DNA of 64,000 nucleotides from Lithospermum erythrorhizon. Its lineage: Eukaryota; Streptophyta; Magnoliopsida; Boraginales; Boraginaceae. The stretch's first letter is position 1. Every line of letters starts with the position of its first letter. The stretch covers positions 62,001 through 126,000 of the forward strand of contig JADFUC010001779.1 of NCBI GenBank assembly GCA_019722365.1. Direction: 5' to 3'. The notes below the pieces were generated by a model, which searched no databases, was not told where the DNA came from, and was given only the letters and a program-made list of their open reading frames with translations. Both the position numbers and the translations under genes were made by a program. Below are positions 46,211-59,619 of the stretch, piece by piece.

Positions 46211-48066
46211 TCAAAGTTAACTACGATGCCTTATAAATTGACATGAATCAAGTATATTAATATGTTCTACAATTAGTAGAGCTAGAAATTTGATAGGGAC
46301 ACTACAAACATTGACAATTTCGTAAAAACTAAAGTTGGTCACGATGTCATAAAATTCCTAAAAGTCAATTATGACCGGATTTAGACTCCTATTGCTTAAT
46401 TTCTTATTTTTGCTAGGTGTACCAAATGGTAAGTAATTGAATCATGCAAACTCCACTTTGTTTTATTTTATTTTGGAAAAAGTAGTTGGTAGTATGTATA
46501 ATAGTATTGCATCTTAAGGAACGAGGGATTAAGTGGAAAAGGAATACATTTGGGAAGGAAAAGTTTACGAACATCATCAACCAATCTTGAATTTCTCATA
46601 TCTCTTCATGAGAGATTTGGAGTTCTTGGCGTTTAAGCATTCCAAAATTTATGATTTTTTTTAAAAGTGTCACTATTTCTTTTGAAACTTAAATCAGACT
46701 AGTTAGAGGAATATACAGAGTAATAAATACTCCATTCATTTTTTTGATTTACAAAGGAGGTTTAGTCTCATTGGATAATCTGACGTGCTTGTCTGTGTCC
46801 TTGATCGTAATAGCCAAACGTCTAAGTATCTTGAAACGTCTTTCACGGCAGCAATTAGATTAATACCGATGTCAGTTCTTTTTGTTCAGCTTAGGATTGT
46901 CTTTGAGCAAATGTCAATAAATTGACACTAGAAGTCGAGCCGCGTGGTACTTCAGATATCACAGAACAGAAGTGGCCAGGCAAACTGGAGCTGGCACTTA
47001 AGACTAAATATTTGAAAGTGAGATTTAATCTTATAATATTTAGGTTATTGAGTTGTAAGAGCTTAGGAAAACTAGAAAAAAAGTCTATTGAGAATCTTTT
47101 TGATTGATCATTTGTAGACTTAGAACATTTGACAAGTGACTAATCATGAGAGCAACTTCTGCTAATTATGAAAGATTTGGTACTAATCTCTGTGGTCCAT
47201 ATCAGCGAATCCGCCAACCATATGTCCATAACACGGCACTGGTATAGTTGCCCATCTGAATCTGTTCGAATAACTTCACCATTTTAGCTCTTCAATCTTG
47301 AAATTATCAAGGAAGATGAGGAAAATGTTGCTAAAACCTGGGGTGGAAACAGTTGAGGTTGGGTGTTTGTCCGGTGTGAATCCAATTGTCAACTGCATTC
47401 TAATTTCCAAGTCTTTGTTGGGGTTGGATTATTTTGTACTCCTTATTTGGGTTGTGTATAAATTTAATCCTAATGCTACATTCATCCCACGTTAATTTCG
47501 GATGTTTGACTAATCAATTAAATAATTTAAATTTGTGAGTAAATTAATCAACTGGAAAAAAAAAAAAAAAATCAATCTGCAACATGTGACATATAAATGT
47601 ATTATGTGTATAAAGTACTTTTAGTCTAAACAGTTATTCATATTAATATGAATGGATTAATATTACATAAAAAATCCAATCTGCAATGCTGCGATGAATC
47701 AATTTTGATATATACTTGTGTAATTTGTCCATGTGACGACGTCGTTGATAGTTTTCCTACTACGGCACAAGTAATGATAAAGATGAACTTAACAAGCTAC
47801 GAACTTGGTATGCAACTATGCATATAAACACATAAAATGCAGTTCCCATGGTAAAAAACAATAAGTAAAAAAACCATTAAAGGGATGGAGCAACGAAGAA
47901 GGATTTTATATACAAATATTGTTGTTGCACTGGATACTTGCTCTTCTTGATGTTTATGTACGAAGGAACACGTTATTCACAAAGAGATTAAGGAGAGCAC
48001 TTTCATATAGGATCAATCAAACTTTCCATGTTCTTCGACTTTGTGGGCAGTAATATCCATGTAGCG
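46211..48066. other. Intergenic DNA and 3' flank of the EMB1967-like gene
   Basis: No gene recognised. A perfect short hairpin, TGTCAATAAATTGACA, is at about 46914. The segment directly below 48067 should be 3' UTR. Confidence 0.4.
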
Positions 48067-51000
48067 TCAAACATGTTTTCTGCTGATCTCAAACACAAAG
48101 CTCATTCCTGCAATCTATAAATTCACAAAAAAAAAAGTAATGAATATTCGATAAGGAAACAGCGGTCTCCATCTCCCTCCAACTCTCCCACTTATGCACA
48201 TGCATATGTGGAACAGATGTAAAAATGTTTTACAGGGTTGTGTTATAGACTAAGCTACTCCTTGAAATATACCGTTGTGCTGAATAAAGTTGCCATGATG
48301 AGTACGAATTCTTGGTTAAAACATCCATAGTTGTATAAGATGATGTAAAAAGCACAAACTACATGACCAAAGAAGTAAGCAAATTACCTCTATCAAACAG
48401 CCAGAACTGAGAAATAACGACTGCCCACAAGAAGCAGGCATTCCATTTACTGAGATAGTGCTTTTCCCGATGTTTTTCAACACGAAGGAGCCATCTGCAT
48501 CCATCTTAATGATGGCCTGTGAAAATACATAACAAGAAACCAATAGTTATATTCAATTCTAAAACTTGCATTCACCAAAATGTGATCTTTAACAGCGAAA
48601 AATTTAGTTCAGAAGTTAACAGTATCAAAATTTACAACAAAATAGATAGACTTGTCCAAACATGTAGGGTAAAAGAACCATAACTTCAACAAGCTTCCAG
48701 ACTATACAAAAAGAAATCAGAGGAATTTGGAAATCAGACAAAATAACGACTTTCTCCGTTTTTATTTGCATGAACTTGCACTTTTAGTTTATGAAAGGGT
48801 AATACAGTATTCCTTCATTTTTTGAACCATTTTCTGCCTTTCCTTTCATATTAGTATAAAATTACAAATTCGCCACCTTCTGTGTATTTGACACATATTG
48901 GTTATTCAACAGAGGAAGTGTAAATGTTGTCCTCACCAGCATCTCAAAATTTCAAATTTCTTGAGGATAAATAGTGTTTGAACTAAGGTAGTTTAAACAA
49001 TGCCGTTCCAATATGTTTTAAATTGAAATTTACCAACAGAGCTACACAAATGTTTAAATTAGATAGGATTCATAGGATTTGTCTATCAACCAATGTCATA
49101 GGCTTCTCAACAAACTAAAAAGTAAGATATCAGCTTATCGAACAATGAGGAGGAGCATAATGAGGAAGCATCTAAAGAAATTAAAACCCGTTTCGAGAAA
49201 TGACATCAACTCATTGCATTTGGCCCTCATTGTTTATATCTTGTTTATTTGTTCTTAGTCAGCATTGAACTTCGGTTTACTTGCATGAAACCGGTAAAAT
49301 CATTCAACATGGATGTATATAATAATGGTTCATATTTCTACATATGCCCAATAATACCAGAACGGCACTGTAATGTACACGAAATAGAAATATTCTCAAC
49401 AGTTAATTTTCTGTTTGTTTGTTTATTGATTTAGATACTCATCATCTACCAATGTATCGTCAAGAAAAAAGGCTCACGTAGATTCTTCTAGTATACCTGT
49501 CGCCTTGATAGTTTATTTCCTCTGCGTTCATTCCTGAGATTAATGTCAATATCTACATCATCCGATGATCTTCCGAGCACAACCTACAAAATAAATTTCA
49601 TGAATAAACTACTTGAAAACAAAGGAGGCACATAGTCATCAAATGTGCGCTTTGAACTTAAAGACACTAGCTATTCAGACACGTTCAGATGCCTGCCCAG
49701 TACATTCCACTATTTTAAAGAGACTCAATTTAAATTAGTCCACATTTCATTAAGAAATTTGATTTAAAAAATAAAATAAAAAAACTTATTTTTCATATAT
49801 AAACATGATATGGCACTCTCCTTCTTTACTCTAATCTTAGGATTAACAATATCAAGAGATTTTCTCAATATTGTATAACACAGAATTCATGATTAAATAA
49901 ATAAATTATATGACGGATGGTTTGACTAATTGTTGCCTTCCAATATTTTTGTCAATAGTTTTCTTAATATTGTAATTTAAGATTGGGTTGAAACAGTTAA
50001 ACAAAAGGAGAATTGACAATACATACAAAAAACACGTTGTTATAGATGTGTGCAAGAAAGGGTCAACGTAAGTTTACAAAAGAATCGGTAAAAATGTGAG
50101 CAGTCAAAAAGAAAAGTGTACAACTGAATTAAGTAAGACTACATAAAATCATATTTAGATTCGCTACAAGCCATTGTGAAAAAGATATTTTTATTTCTTT
50201 TACAAGGTACATACAAATAAATATTAATATTACCACCCATGACGATATATACAATGTACAAGGATGAAACCTGAAATAGTGGAAAAAAGTAGAGATAAAT
50301 TGATAGCCATAGAGTGATCGCATATGCCCCAACTGATTAGATAATATCTAGAGCCTATCTGGGTGGATGGATATGGGAGCCACGGGATTGAAATTACTCA
50401 AAATAAATTCATCAAAGTTGTTTGGATATTTAGTAATTAGAATATAACAACAATAACATGCAACAATGCCTCACACCTAAGCGGGGTAATAGGAGGGGGG
50501 TCGGATTGTATGCAGCCTTACCCCTATGATAATACGGAGGTTGTTTCCGACTTGTCCCAAGATGAAGTGCAAGGACTATCTACTACTTCAGAACATATAG
50601 GAAGAGTAGGAGTTGTAATGAGTCTATTTGATTTATTCAATTATATCCAAGAGCCAGAGAATGAGTATGATTGTGCAACTTCGAATTTGGGAGAATCAGC
50701 TTACGTATTCATGAGATCAAGTCAGTTAAATGGTCAACATTTTTTTCATATTCTAGTAACTTGAAGATCATAGTCCAACTTTTTTTCATGTGGTCTTTAC
50801 GTTAACTGCATAACCAGCAAATAATGGAGATACAAGTGCTGATGAAACAAAAGCCACACAGCTCAGTTAGACTATTGATGGCATTTCTCAAGTAGTCCAG
50901 AAGAAGCCTTACTCTGATCCTCTTGTTGTTGGAACAAATGTTTGACTAATTTGAGTTTTGATTCCCTAATTTTTTTATTGTAAGAATGATTCTCCACAGA

Positions 51001-54000
51001 AATTCACATTTGCCACTTTTGTTGTGATTTTAGAAGAGCCTCATATTACCAAATGCAAATTAGGAGATGTAGAACGCGTGGTCAAATTTTCTTGTGTCAT
51101 CAAAATGATATATATGCAAATAAGACAGATTCACAGCGGCATAAGGAAATAAGAGTAGTTGAAGCAAAACGAATAACAATAACCGGAAAATAAAGTTAGA
51201 GAAGTGATAAACTGAACAGTCAAACTGATAAATAAATTAAGAAATAATAACCCAAAATATGTACCTCAGTTTTCCTGATGTAATGCTTAAGACGGCGGCC
51301 ATATAATATTGCCAAAGCTTCTTGAGATTTCAATGCTTCTTGCAACACAGACTGCACACACTGTTCTAGCCTCATGACATTCCTTTTAGTCTCCTCAGAT
51401 AGATAAGTCACTCCTAAAGGTTTCGTACAAAAACATAAGGAAAAAAAATACTGCCCCACAATGATACAAGAAGCATTGTTCTAATCTTCAGTTAGTTATA
51501 TTCACTTTCATCGAAATGGAGTACCAATCACTCAATCCGTGGATGAACTCAGTGCAGTTCACCCTCTTAGATGTGTGTTCAGTGGAGTTAATTATTTTCA
51601 CTTTCATCATAATGGAGTACTAATTATTCAATCCTTGGATGATATCAGTGCATAGATGTGTGTTGATGACATATTATTAAGAGATTGGACACTACTGAGA
51701 TACCGTTTTTTGATAGATAGAGATGACAATCGAAACTTACACATTCAGTTTCTCAATATGGTTCCTACTTAGATTCTACCCACATAGATATAAGATTTTG
51801 AACTGATAGCACGAGATGTTAAGAAACAACATGATCACGAAAGAATAACATGAACAGACTTCAATAGAACAATGGCAGATGGTTCACACATCACATACTT
51901 TAAGGAACCATAACTGACGATTGAAACATACTTCCAGATAATCTATTTTGCATACCGATTGAGTTCGCTTCTCCTGGTGGATCCAAGTCCATTCCCAATA
52001 TCTGGAAGAAATCAATAGAATATTAGAGAACCAGCGCCACATAGCCTTGACAGTGCACAAACATGATTGGACTTATATTTACCATAGTTTCGACGTCAGA
52101 TGTACAAGGCACTTCATCATCACTCTGAAACTCCTCAGGATCAGAGGTTGCACCATTTATTGCTTGTTGTGGTACGTGTTCTTTAAGAAGATCTCCATCT
52201 GCACTAAATGTCATCTCTTCTAAAGAGGCCAGAGTGCCTTCTCCCTATACTCCACACACAATGAGATTTACAGATAATGTAGAAGTAGAAGCAAAAACCA
52301 CAAAAAACTAATAAATAAATCAGAGAAAGTAATGTTGGGTAAGTAAATTCGAGTTATTCTTACTCGAGCGATTGAGAAATGATCCCCTGGCAGTTTATCT
52401 GTGAATCCATTTGATGATCTGTAGAGATCGGAGCTCTCTGGTGCTTTGCTAGCATTGGCATGGGGAGCATTGGGTTCAGTGAACTTAGATTCCACAACAC
52501 AATCAAGATATGGGTTACATAATTGAATGTCCTGTGACTGACTAGGTCTGAGATTTGGGTGGCACTGAAGAGAATCTAAACTGTTTTTCTCTTTACTTGA
52601 GAGATTTATTACTCTAGCATCCCCGATAGCAGAAGAAGTCATGTCTAAGGCATCTCCTGAAGATGGAAGGGATGATGAAAATGAAAAAGGGTGGATAAGC
52701 AAGAATATATCATCATTACATGGGATATCTAGGTCCTCAGTGTTCAACGTACAGCACATAACACTACAATCAGGCTCATGAAACTTAGTACTTATCCCTG
52801 ATATTAAAGCTTCTTTTTTGTTAATTACAACAGGTGCATTATCATCTAAGTGACGAACATTTGTCTGTTTATTCTGGGGAGATGAAGCAATAGTCTCCAA
52901 CATAGTAGAAGGTATGCAATTAGAAACGCTTGGAATAGTTTCTTCAACTGTCAAAGTAGCAGCTTCACAATCAATATTGCGTTCTACCTGATCAAAAGCA
53001 GGACGATAACATGTTAAGGTCTCATCTACTGCATCTTGTTCATTTGCACCTATGAAAGTAATTTCATCTTCATTTACAAGATTCAAGAGAGACTCTGAGA
53101 GATCCACAAAGTTACCATCTGTGTCTTGATCTCTAATGCAAACTGGAACAGAAGAGGCTAAGCAATCTTCCATATTATTCCATGAGGGAAAATGACGCCG
53201 TGGAGATGGAAATCCAATCGCTTGGAGACAATTACCTTCAAAACTTGCAGAAGTGAAATTCTGCGCCCCTCGAAAATCACATGTACTTCGAGAATTATCA
53301 TGGCAAGAATCAGAGGCAGCCAATTGTTTCTCCTCTGAACTTCTAGACAACCTCTTGCCAGGAAGCACTTGTACCGGGTCAGGTTCCTTAATAGCTTCAC
53401 ATTTTCCAGAACCAGGCACACTACTTCTAATAACACTAGACATATCAAAGCATTTGGGAGCTGCCGTAGGAGAATCTCTCTCATCTTCCCTTACGGAGTT
53501 GAAAAAACCTAGAGGAAATTCATTCCCTAGGATTCCATTTTGACAATCATTTCCAATTGAGATTGTGCAATCTGCAGGATATCCATTTGTCGTATCTCTG
53601 AAATGAGGAGAGGAAGCACAACCCATTGTTTCTGGAAACAAACTACGCAATATATCGAGGTCATCTTCGTCAAGCCCTAAATCATTTTGGATGAAAATTT
53701 CATTATGATGTTCTCTGGAGTTAGATCTTTGGTCGTGGCTCTGATTAAGACTAGGTACATCAAAAAACAAAAGGTCTGGATAACTAAAGAATTCAATTCT
53801 AGACTTCTTCCTCATGGCATAGTACTGCTTTCGAATATTTCCTCTCTTCCTCATTTCAGGAAAATCTCTGTTTGCTTTATAATTACCAGATTTTATAGAC
53901 TTCGTTGAAGGGTAAGTCCCGGAGAGTTCGAGCTCAAACATTCCAGTAGAAGCTAGGGCTGAAACATCGGGATCATAAAGAAGCAGGTGCCACCTATCTT

Positions 54001-55633
54001 GCAATTCCTTATAAGAATATCTCCTTGAAAAGTGTATGGCTCCTTTAGCAAGCGCTTCCAGTGAAGCACCAGCCTGCCCATTCAGATAAAAGGTTGACAT
54101 ATATGTGAGATAATTCGAAACAGGATTGAAATTAAGCCTGGTCCAAATAAGATGTTTAAACTGGTACAAGAATGTCAAGTGTTACAGACAGCGTTATCTA
54201 TATCAACTCCCCCTTCAAATGCTATCTCCATGAATGTAACACTCATCATCAACATACTCCAATGCCTCTGAAGAGGTTCCCGCCGGGGTCAGATACTCAC
54301 TATGAATCTAACACTATGATATTAAATAATTCTTGGACTGAATGAGAATCCCCAAAACAGCCGTAAATCCTATGGTAATTGACCAACCTTAAAAAATTGA
54401 CCACCCTGCCTCCCTATGTACCACATGATCTTTTAATGGTAATTGCTAAGATGGACACTGATTAAGAAACAAGTGTTAGGACAATACTGCAACTTCATTA
54501 AATTCGATGAACCCTAATACACAACTATCCACCAAATTTTAACATACCAATAGTGTCTATAAACACTACATTTGAACTATATACCACAACATTCTATGCC
54601 AGCCAATTGATCAGATTCAATTCCAGTTGCAAGTATTACAACTGAGGAAATATAACTGGATTTCTTTCACTTAAAAAAGTCCACGCTCTAACTGCGAATA
54701 AAGAAACCAAGTCTCTAATAGTAGTATTACATTCAACAACATCATCTAACTTAAATTTTGTTTACTTTCTCCTCTTGTTTTCTGATTTCGAATATATATT
54801 CATAATTCATCAAATATAAATTCTCATAAAATATTTAAATAATCATTCAAGTATTATTTTTTCAAAATTAGTAGTTCTACTGTCATACCATTTCAAAAAG
54901 ATTGTGCACTTTGATTTTGAATGATAAAATTCGCCAACTTTGGTACCTTGACACAAGTAACTTTGATTTGAATAAAAATTATCACGTTAAGACTAAAATA
55001 AATTAAAAACACCAGCATTTGAAATATTTTTCATCAAATATTATACACCATATATGAATATACTCGAATTCAAATTTTAACAAATCAAAATATAAAATTG
55101 GACAATCTTTTTGGGACGGATGGAGTACCATTTTTAAGATATACAAAATTTTCATTAAAAAAGTGGTCTTTCTATTCGCCGGCATTTCTTTCTCTGTCAC
55201 AAAGTACTTCATACACAAATTCACAATAATTAACAAATAGACAAACTTAAAATCAGAAAAAAACAAAAACAAATCTTCAAGAATTAACAATGACCAACTT
55301 GGTCTTTCTATTCCCTACATTATACTACCTCTACCCAAAAAGATTTGTCTTTTTTTATTTTCAATGTTAAAAATTAACAAACTTTGTGTTCTTAATTGAC
55401 ATATAACTTCTATATGAATCCAAATTATCATGTTAACAATAAAATAGAACAAAAATATTATCTTTCATATATTTTCACCAATTTATACTATTATGCAATT
55501 ATAACCATCAAAATTCAAAAATTTAAAATCTTTTATCAAGAAAATAGTATCAAGAACATAAATATAAATATACCTCAACAGCATTCTTCAATAACAAGTC
55601 ATCTTGGGGGTTCCAAATACCAGAATTTGTCAT
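48067..55633 (-). CDS. EMB1967: Microspherule-protein-1-like FHA-domain protein (EMB1967 type)
   Basis: Nuclear protein of 796 residues. I traced eight exons by GT-AG borders and continuous frame: 55633-55574, 54073-52364, 52244-52083, 52001-51956, 51413-51265, 49583-49497, 48516-48388, 48114-48067. The N-terminal MCRS_N region spans exons 1-2: WNPQDDLLLKNAVE, AGASLEALAKGAIHFSRRYS, KELQDRWHLLLYDPDV, and later KRGNIRKQYYAMRKKSRIEF. A long acidic, probably disordered middle follows. The C-terminal FHA domain (about residues 709-790) has VVLGRSSDD, NKLSRRQAIIKM, SVNG and GMSFVFEIS. FHA domains bind phosphothreonine; MCRS1 relatives act in chromatin complexes. The S-x-x-H signature is SRRQ here, as I recall for plant relatives. 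The start is the first ATG in frame with WNPQDDL. The symbol is by recalled similarity to Arabidopsis emb1967 (embryo lethal). Confidence 0.93.
50443..50580 (-). mobile_element. SINE, 5'-truncated, in intron 5 of the EMB1967-like gene
   Basis: On the minus strand: GGAAACAACCTC, then GGGGTAAGGCTGCATACAAT, then CCGACCCCCCTCC, ACCCCGCTTAGGTGTGAGGC and a 3' tail with TTGTTGTT. This is the widespread eudicot SINE 3' module (GGGGTAAGGCTGCGTAC ... GACCCCGCTT ... TTG repeats). The tRNA-like head is not visible beyond about 50590. It lies between exons 5 and 6, clear of splice sites. Confidence 0.75.
54074..55573. other. Long first intron of the EMB1967-like gene
   Basis: About 1.5 kb of AT-rich sequence separates the 20-codon first exon from exon 2, with donor GAG|GTATAT and acceptor GGGCAG|GCTGG. 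I see no gene or clear repeat in it. Confidence 0.7.
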
Positions 55634-55749
55634 CTTTTTTATCTTCAGCTGAATCAAAATAGTTTTCCAAATTATGGTATTTTTTGAATTTCAGTATTAA
55701 AAAAGATTGTATAGTGTGATAGTGACAGTAGAAAATAGAGTCAAATTAA

Positions 55750-55912
55750 TGTGAAATTAATTCCCGAAATTAATGTTCATTTTCCTTCTCTGGAAATTAT
55801 TTAATTAATGTCTATTCTCATTTTTTTGGAAATTATTTAACTGATGTCCGTTTTTATTTTTAAACTAATGTTCATTTTTCTTTTTTGGAAATATTTAAAT
55901 ACTGAGTTATAT
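55750..55912. repeat. Degenerate tandem repeat, about 38-bp unit
   Basis: Units follow TTAATGTTCATTTTCCTTCT then CTGGAAATTATTTAA, about four copies, one with an internal deletion. They lie about 120 bases upstream of the EMB1967-like start codon, in its probable promoter. Confidence 0.75.
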
Positions 55913-56394
55913 ATTATTTGTGAACCAAGAAAATAAGAACAAAGGGGACATTTGTACTTAAATTATAAATGAAATTTAAATATTTTAAATTTTAAACAAT
56001 TTTAAACATTTCTTTACCTTTTGTGTTGACCATAACAAGAAACATTATAATGATATTTTCAGTGTCACAAACCATTATACTAACGCCATCGCCTCTCGAT
56101 ATATCACGAAAGTTTAATCACCGCAGTGATCTAATAATACTTAAAGACTGTAATTACTTACACATTGAGCTTGCTCTAAGAGCAATGTTTTTGCATTTTT
56201 AAGTATTTGTTTGGTGGCACTTTTTCAAATTCCTTTCATGTTATTAATAAAAAGTGGAAATTAATCTTTGGTGCATGGTTTCATGTTGTTATGCACGGAA
56301 TACATAATTTCAAAAATTAGTTTATGAATACCCTTTATGTACAAAATTTCAAAAAACAATTCAAAATTGTTTAAGAATCTTACTTAAAATCTTT
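55913..56394. other. AT-rich DNA upstream of the EMB1967-like gene
   Basis: Part of the presumed promoter region. No specific element recognised. Confidence 0.4.
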
Positions 56395-57115
56395 TAGTTG
56401 GGGAGTTACATGCTATCGGGCCGGATACCATGGAACTGTCCGAGAACCATCCGACTCATTAACCCATCCATTTCATTAGTAGTCCGGTCCCGATTTTAAA
56501 ATTGAAACCGAAACCCGTTAAGAATCCTGAACGCTTAAACCTGTGAATGTAACCTGCTATATGGGTATATATGAAGCAAACTCAACCCTAATTCCTATTG
56601 TTATTTTCCGCCTTCTCATCCCCCTCATCTCTCGCTGCCGATTACTCTCTTTCTCTTAGATTTTGCTCTCAATCATCGATTTAGGTTTGATTTCAAACCT
56701 CATGTGATTAATTATGATTAGGCTCTAATTTATGTTTGTTTTGTGCTTCGATTTTTGTCGATTTGGTTCGTTTATTCATCGATTTGTTTCGAATTATAAT
56801 GATGCTTCTGATTTTTTGTTTTTATTTAAAATATGCTCGCTTGGGGTGCACTTTTGTTTTCCAATTTTGGTTTGGTTGCATTACTGGGGTTTTGTAATTA
56901 TATTATGATGTACTAATTAATTTAAATTGTGGAAGTTTGCTGTGATTTATTGTATGATTTGTATCCACTTATTTCCATTGTAAATTTATCTTTTGATTTC
57001 ACATTAGATATTTCAGTTAGGAGTTTTCAATTTATAATTTAAAAATTGGGGAATTTAATTATTGATTTAAATTAAAGGTTTTCGATTTATAAATTAGGCA
57101 TTTCAACTAGGGATT

Positions 57116-57248
57116 TCAATCGAATTAGGATTTTCATGTTTCAATTAAATTAGGGTTTCATGTTTAATTAAATTAGGGTTTCATGTTTCAATTAAATTAG
57201 GGTTTTATGTTTCAATTAAATTAGAATTTTCATGTTTTAATTAAATTA
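57116..57248. repeat. 24-bp minisatellite containing telomere-box-like TTAGGGTTT
   Basis: Five units of TCAATTAAATTAGGGTTTCA followed by TGTT, in register with 0-1-base length changes, plus a partial sixth. Each well-preserved unit holds TTAGGGTTT, the plant telomere-box motif. It lies in the hAT leader/intron. Confidence 0.9.
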
Positions 57249-57552
57249 TTCAATTTCTGACTTCAATTTTGAATCGGGTAATTTATGATTTAGGATTTTC
57301 AATTTTAAATTAGTAATTGGTGATTAGGTATTTGTGTCAGTTCCAATTGTCAATATCTTTTTTTCAATTTTTGAATTTGTAATTATGAATTTATGATTAG
57401 GGTTTTTAATTGTCAATTTATGTTTTCAATTTTGAATTAGTCATTGCCATTTAGATTTGTTCTAAATTATAAATGTCTGCTCTACTCTGTAAACCTGTAT
57501 CAATTATTTTCAATTATGTCTTATTAAGATTCTTCTTTATCGAATTTCATCC

Positions 57553-59003
57553 ATGACGAATAATAATGAACTATATCATCGAGGAATTAAATCGGCGGAG
57601 TCGGCGAATATTAACAGTCAATCAACTTATAGTCAACCCTGGCCCATGATCCACCAAAGGCTCAAAGTAATCTTACGCATAAACCCATACGCTAAGCGGT
57701 TCTAGACCAAAAGTTTATTGTCCACAAAGTGAAACGGAAGCGCATCGCTAAGCCCCGACGGTAGCAAAAAATGACAATGCAAATGGGCGCCAGCTACAGA
57801 TGTAGTCGACGAAGTATCACGCACTTCAAATGTAAAGAAACATTTAGAAAATTGTTTGAAAAGCCGAAATCAGAATACGCCATGCAGAAAACACCTACAC
57901 ACCTACTTTGAGCGCCGAAGACATTTAGTACTCCTAACTGTGTACTTGACAATCATGTAAAAGTTAAAGAAGTTCGTGCTATATGATTTTAGGGCATAAG
58001 TGTCCATTTTCATGACGGAAGGTGCGTTATATTTAATAGTTTTTATGAGATATATATCCTTGGTATAAGAGGGTCACTAGATATACTATAAATATGATCG
58101 TAAGTAAATCCTTTCTTTGCGAGTTAAACAATTAAGATGAAAAGGGCTATGTATCAAGCAGATGGGGATCGGCTTGACCATTGATTCAGCGGTCCGAGGA
58201 ACAAAAAATAGGCTATATGACTGTTACTGGCCATTATATTGATGCAAAATGGCAACCTAATAAAAGAATTCTAGCATTTACTAATGTACCACCACCTTAT
58301 TCTCTAGTGGAAGTTCTAGAAATTGTTATGCTTATGGACAGCTATCGTGGGGAAAAATAGTATTCATTTATGTGGATAATGCTTCTACCAATGATAATTA
58401 CATTTCTAGGTTGAAATCTGATTTAGTAATAGATTAAACCTCCGCCTTACGAGGTCAATCTGCTCCATGCTTTTATATTACAGCACACATCTTGAACTTG
58501 CTAGTTCAAGTACTTGCCTTAATATAATTAAGCTTCGCGTTGATAAGCTGTCAATGGTATAAGGTATTTGTTAAACTTTGAGACGAGATGCAATACATTT
58601 AAGAAAATTATTATTGAGTTGCAACTTGAGGGTAGAATGCAAGTTTTGGATACCAAAACTAGATAGAATCTATCCGGGGTTGATATCATTAACTTCATAT
58701 TTCTACAAAAACGCGTGGCCTAGATACGAGAAGCAGGAATGTTGCCTTTACACACTACTTACCTGATGCCCTTGGAGGTTTTTTATGATGTTAGTGAGAT
58801 AATCAGTGGGATTTCTTACCCAATTATGAATCTCTTTTTGGCTAAGCTTTACAGAGTGAAAGTTAAGTATCGATAAGGAACGTGCTGAAGCCCAACAACC
58901 TTACTTAGGATACCGGGTAATTGAAATGAAAATCAAATACGATAAATATTGGTCGCAAAGTAATGTATTGATCTCTATAGGGGAATTACTTGATTCAAAG
59001 TAA
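57553..59003 (+). pseudogene. hAT transposase (ZBED/RICESLEEPER-like), broken
   Basis: It starts MTNNNELYHRGIK. The end of a BED zinc finger is seen at 57811-57855 (RTSNVKKHLENC). At 58211 on, GYMTVTGHYIDAKWQPNKRI then AFTNVPPPYS is the hAT core. VFIYVDNASTNDNYISRLK (about 58362-58420) includes the conserved D-N-A-S-x-N-D acidic motif, and AHILNLLVQ (about 58485) the AHxLNLxV motif. Pieces of PTRWNST-region sequence follow, then EMKIKYDKYWSQSNVLISIG to about 59003. The C-terminal dimerisation domain is missing. Frame changes and stops separate the pieces, so it is inactive. Confidence 0.8.
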
Positions 59004-59619
59004 GTACTAAATAGGTAACTTAGGTAACTATGATATGCATTTCTGGTAACTATTATGTGTGTTGTCCTTTGCCTTTCTATGTTATCACTTATTTGTTATG
59101 CCAATAATGACATGAATTTTGAGGTTAATATGTTGTCGTTTGCATTTGATGTCGTTTATACCTTGGTGCCTATCAGGACATGAATTTTAAGTGTTGTGTT
59201 GCCGCCATTTCTTATGCCAACGATGACAGCACTATGAGGCGTTCTGCTTCAACTGCTTGAATTACTTGTGTTAATATGTTCAATCTTACGCCAATGATAA
59301 CGTGAATGTTGCCTATTGCGACATAAATTCCGAGGTTAACTGCTTCAATATGTATTTCGTGACTATTCTATTGATATTTGCATATGTCACGCTTCTACTT
59401 TGCTACCTATCATAAGTATGTACGCTGGGTAACTATTATGTTGCCATTTGCTATGTCAAGTTGCCTACTTTGTCAGCTTATCAGGATTCGACATTTTTGG
59501 TGATTATTCTGTTTGGCATTTTCATATGTTGTTCCCTACACCTTGTTGCCTAGTATGTGCATGTTAATAACACCTGTTACAATTCATGCAAAACAAACAA
59601 ATAAAACCAATACAAAAAT

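Larger units (their letters stand above)
56395..59010 (+). mobile_element. hAT transposon, 5' end to transposase, truncated
   Basis: A TAGTTGGGGAGTTACATGC end followed by GGGCCGGATACC resembles plant hAT termini (TAGGGGTGTACA...). A promoter-like GGGTATATATGAAGC at about 56563 and a C/T-rich leader follow, then about 900 bp that looks like a 5' intron, then the transposase pseudogene. The matching right terminus is not found before the copia LTR at 59620. The sequence from 59010 to 59619 has loosely repeated words (GATGACATGAAT, GTAACTATTATGT) that I cannot assign. Confidence 0.6.

Noticed and set aside
47298..47495. 65-residue plus-strand ORF
   Set aside because: No similarity, no promoter context, not conserved with anything in the window.
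54074..54178. Upstream extension of the exon-2 reading frame (MTFLYQFKHLIW...)
   Set aside because: The intron acceptor at 54074 and the MCRS_N match in the 55574-55633 exon show this stretch is intron.
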